64,000 nt of DNA, taken from contig CAMDNQ010000011.1 in NCBI GenBank assembly GCA_945903265.1, positions 1 to 64,000 on the forward strand. Reading direction: 5' to 3'. The first letter of the stretch is position 1. Each line of letters begins with the position of its first letter. Below the pieces are notes generated by a model. It saw nothing but the letters and a program-made list of their open reading frames with translations. It was not told the DNA's origin and ran no database searches. This DNA is from Candidatus Sulfopaludibacter sp. SbA3 (GTDB taxonomy: Bacteria > Acidobacteriota > Vicinamibacteria > Vicinamibacterales > UBA2999). Positions 61,908-64,000 of this stretch are shown here, in pieces. The translations under genes were made by a program, and so were the position numbers.

Positions 61908-61955
61908 CGACGTTTTCTAGCTATCCGCTTTGAGCGTGATGCTTTCGCCGCCACG

Positions 61956-62000
61956 GAACATCGAACACGAACGTGGAACTTGGAACCCGGAACTCAGAAC
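61956..62000. repeat. Heptad repeat array, GAACNNN type
   Basis: GAAC at 61956, 61963, 61969, 61976, 61983, 61990 and 61997 (steps 7,6,7,7,7,7), followed by TTC at 62008 and 62015 in inverse orientation. It fills most of the gap between the orphan gene and the aldolase stop codon at 62023. Confidence 0.8.
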
Positions 62001-62022
62001 GGCAGCGTTCTGCGTTCCTGTT

Positions 62023-62880
62023 CTACTTCCCCAGCGCGCGCTCTTTCCAGTACCACCAGCTGCGCGGGTAGACGATCGGCTGGCCCGGACCGGAGGACTG
62101 GCCGCCGAGCGGACCGGCGTCCACTGATGTCAGCATGTTCACCGAACCGCCGAGTGCCATGGCCTGCGCCTGCACGCGCGCGTTGACGTCGAGGAAGATG
62201 GCGCGGCTGACGGCCTCCGGGATGCTCGGGCCGACGACGACGAAGCCGTGGCCGCGAAGCAGGGCGACTGGCCTGTCTCCGAGTGTCTGCGCCAGCGCGG
62301 TTCCGAGCTCGTTGGTGCTGACCAGCATGCCGGCCGACCCGGGCACCTTGCGGATCTCGAACATCGGCACGGTGCCGCTCACGGTGCCGCCAAGCATCCA
62401 TGTCGCCATGTGGTAGACGGGCCGAAGCGGGATGTTGGAGACCGCAAACGCCAGGATCGACGGGGTGTGCGCGTGCACGACCGACATCACATCCGGCCTC
62501 GCCTTGTAGATCGCCGCGTGGATGAACCGCTCGGAGACGCCAACCGGCGGGGTCGCCGATACGGCTTTGCCCTCCAGGTCGTACTCCACGAGATCCGCCC
62601 CTGTCTGCAGCGACGGCGCCAGATCCCGGCCCAGGAGAAACCGGTCCTGGCGCTCGGGATGCCTGACGCTGATGTGTCCGAGACCGTCGACGATCGCTTC
62701 GTGCGTCAGAATCTGATTGGCGACGATCAAGTCGTCAACGATCTGCATGACCGTCGGGGGCGCCGGGCTCGCCGTTGTCTGGCTGGGGATGGCTTGTCCT
62801 GATATCGCGACCGGCATGGCGATCCATGCCGCCAGCGCTGCCGCCGCCATGCCTGTGATTGTTCCGCGTACACCCGCCAT
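62023..62880 (-). CDS. Exported class II aldolase/adducin-family protein
   Basis: 285 residues from the ATG at 62880, preceded at 5 bp by GGAGG. Signal peptide about 1-30 (AWIAMPVAISGQA). Aldolase II domain: VANQILTHEAIVDGLGHISVR, zinc-ligand pair HAH in VVHAHTPSILAF, third His in LLRGHGFVVVG. The family includes fuculose- and ribulose-phosphate aldolases and 5-dehydro-sugar-acid decarboxylases, normally cytosolic; here the leader predicts the periplasm. Substrate unknown, and a phosphate-independent substrate is likely there. Confidence 0.86.
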   Translation of the reverse strand: MAGVRGTITGMAAAALAAWIAMPVAISGQAIPSQTTASPAPPTVMQIVDDLIVANQILTHEAIVDGLGHISVRHPERQDRFLLGRDLAPSLQTGADLVEYDLEGKAVSATPPVGVSERFIHAAIYKARPDVMSVVHAHTPSILAFAVSNIPLRPVYHMATWMLGGTVSGTVPMFEIRKVPGSAGMLVSTNELGTALAQTLGDRPVALLRGHGFVVVGPSIPEAVSRAIFLDVNARVQAQAMALGGSVNMLTSVDAGPLGGQSSGPGQPIVYPRSWWYWKERALGK

Positions 62881-62928
62881 CACGACCTCCTTCGGAAGTA
62901 TCGAGCGGGGGTGAGTCTATCGCGATTC

Positions 62929-62993
62929 GCGGGGCGGACCTGACAAGGTCCGCCCTACGGCAGATGGAGCGGGCCTGGCATGGTCCGCCCCAG
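62929..62993. repeat. Pair of REP-like hairpins (GTAG and GGAG heads)
   Basis: Unit one, read on the minus strand from 62958, is GTAGGGCGGACC...GGTCCGCCC. Unit two, read on the plus strand from 62966, is GGAG with stem GCGGGCC/GGTCCGC (one G-T pair). The heads face each other, as in classic paired REP elements. Located in the 124-bp gap between aldolase and nucleoside hydrolase. Confidence 0.6.
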
Positions 62994-63004
62994 GCCCAGG
63001 GGGG

Positions 63005-64000
63005 CTAATTCGGGCGGACGGGCACGCCGAGCGTGCGTGTGAAGAGGTCGACGAATCGCCGCGAATTGGCATCGAGCGCGACTTCCGCGTTCGCCGGGCC
63101 CCTCGGGGCGATCACCGTGCGGCCTTCTTCCGGCGCCTCCTGGCGGACTTCAATGGAGACCCGCGTAAAGCGGAGCATCTCGTCGTCGGCGATGACTGTC
63201 GCGGCAAGCGGATCCCACGCAAACAGCGTCCCCTGGTCAATCAGGTCGTCGACCGTGGCGAGGACCTGCGTGACCACGCGCGCCAGCGGCCGCTGGGAGG
63301 TCTGGAGCTGACGCTGCAACCCGCGATCGATCGCCACCTTCTGCGTGGCGTCGAGCGGCACGAGCCGGATGGATGCGCCCGACACGAACACGCGGCGCGC
63401 CGCCTCCGGATCGATATAGAAGTTCCACTCCGCGCTGGTGTTGTCGGCGACGCCGCCATCCTCCAGGTTGCCCGGCACCTTGATCGCCCCGCCCATGATG
63501 ACGAGGCGGTCGATCGTCTTCGCGGCCGCCGGATTGAGGCGGAACGCTTCGGCCAGGTTCGTGAGGCCGCCGAGCGCGAGGACCGTCACCGGACGCGCCG
63601 CGTCGCCGAGTCGCGCCGCCAGGAATTCCGGCGCCGGCTGTGAGGCCGCCGTGCGACGCGTCTCGGGAAGTTCCACGCCAGGCAGTTCATCCGACAGGCG
63701 GCGCCAGTCCTCCGGGAACGATCGGTTGCCGCTCAGCGGCGCCGTGCGGCCGATATGGACGGGTACGTCGGCGCGTCCCGCGAGCTCCAGCAGGCGGAGG
63801 ATGTTCGCCGCCCCCGCCTCGGCGTGCGCGAGGCCCGTCGTGATCGTGACGGCTTCGACGCGGGTCCGCGCCGACGACAGGAGAAACGCGAGCGCCATGA
63901 AGTCGTCTGGCCCTGCGTCAGTATCGACAATCACCGAGATCGGCGCCTGGCGGGCGTCGGCGGGCGTGGTCATGACGGCCACCAGCAACAGCACACCAGC
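63005..64000 (-). CDS. Exported nucleoside hydrolase (5' end probably outside window)
   Basis: About 329 residues are visible from a GTG at 63994, but the frame is open to the right edge and the visible leader (LLLVAVMTTPADARQA) looks like the end of a longer signal peptide. Inosine-uridine nucleoside hydrolase fold with the Ca-binding motif VDTDAGPDDFMALAF, LALGGLTNLAEAF, NTSAEWNFYIDPEAA (active-site Asn/Glu region) and the late Asp in FAWDPLAATVI. It would split nucleosides into base and ribose in the periplasm. Followed by REP-like hairpins. Confidence 0.88.
   Translation of the reverse strand, partial: AGVLLLVAVMTTPADARQAPISVIVDTDAGPDDFMALAFLLSSARTRVEAVTITTGLAHAEAGAANILRLLELAGRADVPVHIGRTAPLSGNRSFPEDWRRLSDELPGVELPETRRTAASQPAPEFLAARLGDAARPVTVLALGGLTNLAEAFRLNPAAAKTIDRLVIMGGAIKVPGNLEDGGVADNTSAEWNFYIDPEAARRVFVSGASIRLVPLDATQKVAIDRGLQRQLQTSQRPLARVVTQVLATVDDLIDQGTLFAWDPLAATVIADDEMLRFTRVSIEVRQEAPEEGRTVIAPRGPANAEVALDANSRRFVDLFTRTLGVPVRPN

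Overview
This 64-kb window is high-GC bacterial DNA carrying about 48 protein genes and no RNA genes. It most likely comes from Acidobacteriota, probably a Vicinamibacteria-like soil lineage. The markers are four roughly 1000-residue Oar-like TonB-dependent receptors with an N-terminal carboxypeptidase-regulatory domain, an acidobacterial VWFA-related protein, DUF6351 and DUF6152 proteins, many secreted c-type cytochromes, and many normally cytosolic enzyme families here carrying signal peptides. The assignment rests on gene content alone.

Layout. 1-6.4 kb: glgB (3' end off the left edge), a cyclophilin, a stand-alone receiver protein, an outer-membrane-type pair, a PEGA protein, an RpoZ (omega)-like gene and a TPR protein. 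6.4-17 kb, all on the minus strand: a four-gene operon (tannase-family esterase, fused TctC-TctB, TctA, TcuA-like flavoprotein) for release, uptake and oxidation of an organic or aromatic acid; then a TonB receptor and a Kup potassium transporter. 17-27.8 kb: a Tat-exported thiamine-diphosphate enzyme translationally coupled to a c-type cytochrome, an M32 carboxypeptidase, a VWFA protein, a damaged EamA/nitrilase pair, an exported HpaI-type aldolase, a metallo-hydrolase, DUF6152, GlcG and a cytochrome. 27.9-45.6 kb: a TonB receptor with a B3-like metallo-hydrolase, two paralogous diheme cytochromes, a DUF1080/beta-propeller/cytochrome cluster, a large MBL protein, an MHS-type transporter divergent from tcuB, a DUF6351 protein and a membrane-fused spermidine synthase. 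45.7-54.6 kb: two tandem paralogous TonB receptors followed by an exported carboxymuconolactone-decarboxylase-like protein, a two-repeat protein and DUF6152. 54.6-60.9 kb: SDR and HisD/HpsN-like dehydrogenases divergent from a serine-glyoxylate-type aminotransferase and a glycolate-oxidase-like FAD/Fe-S protein. 60.9-64 kb: a structured inverted repeat, a low-GC orphan HNH-like gene, an exported class II aldolase and a nucleoside hydrolase.

How it fits together. The dominant theme is oligotrophic scavenging: TonB receptors import substrate into the periplasm, exported enzymes process it there, electrons can go to periplasmic cytochromes c, and TTT, MHS and EamA transporters move products inward. 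Two Tcu components (TcuA near 7 kb, TcuB with an MHS symporter near 38.7 kb) point to tricarballylate- or citrate-like acid oxidation.

The most unusual non-coding signal is at gene junctions. Nine of them carry degenerate 7-bp tandem repeats, with different unit sequences, and most include or touch stop codons and sometimes start codons. Other junctions carry palindromes built from ACGAAG nonamers, or REP-like hairpins headed by GTAG. No gap between genes exceeds 300 bp.
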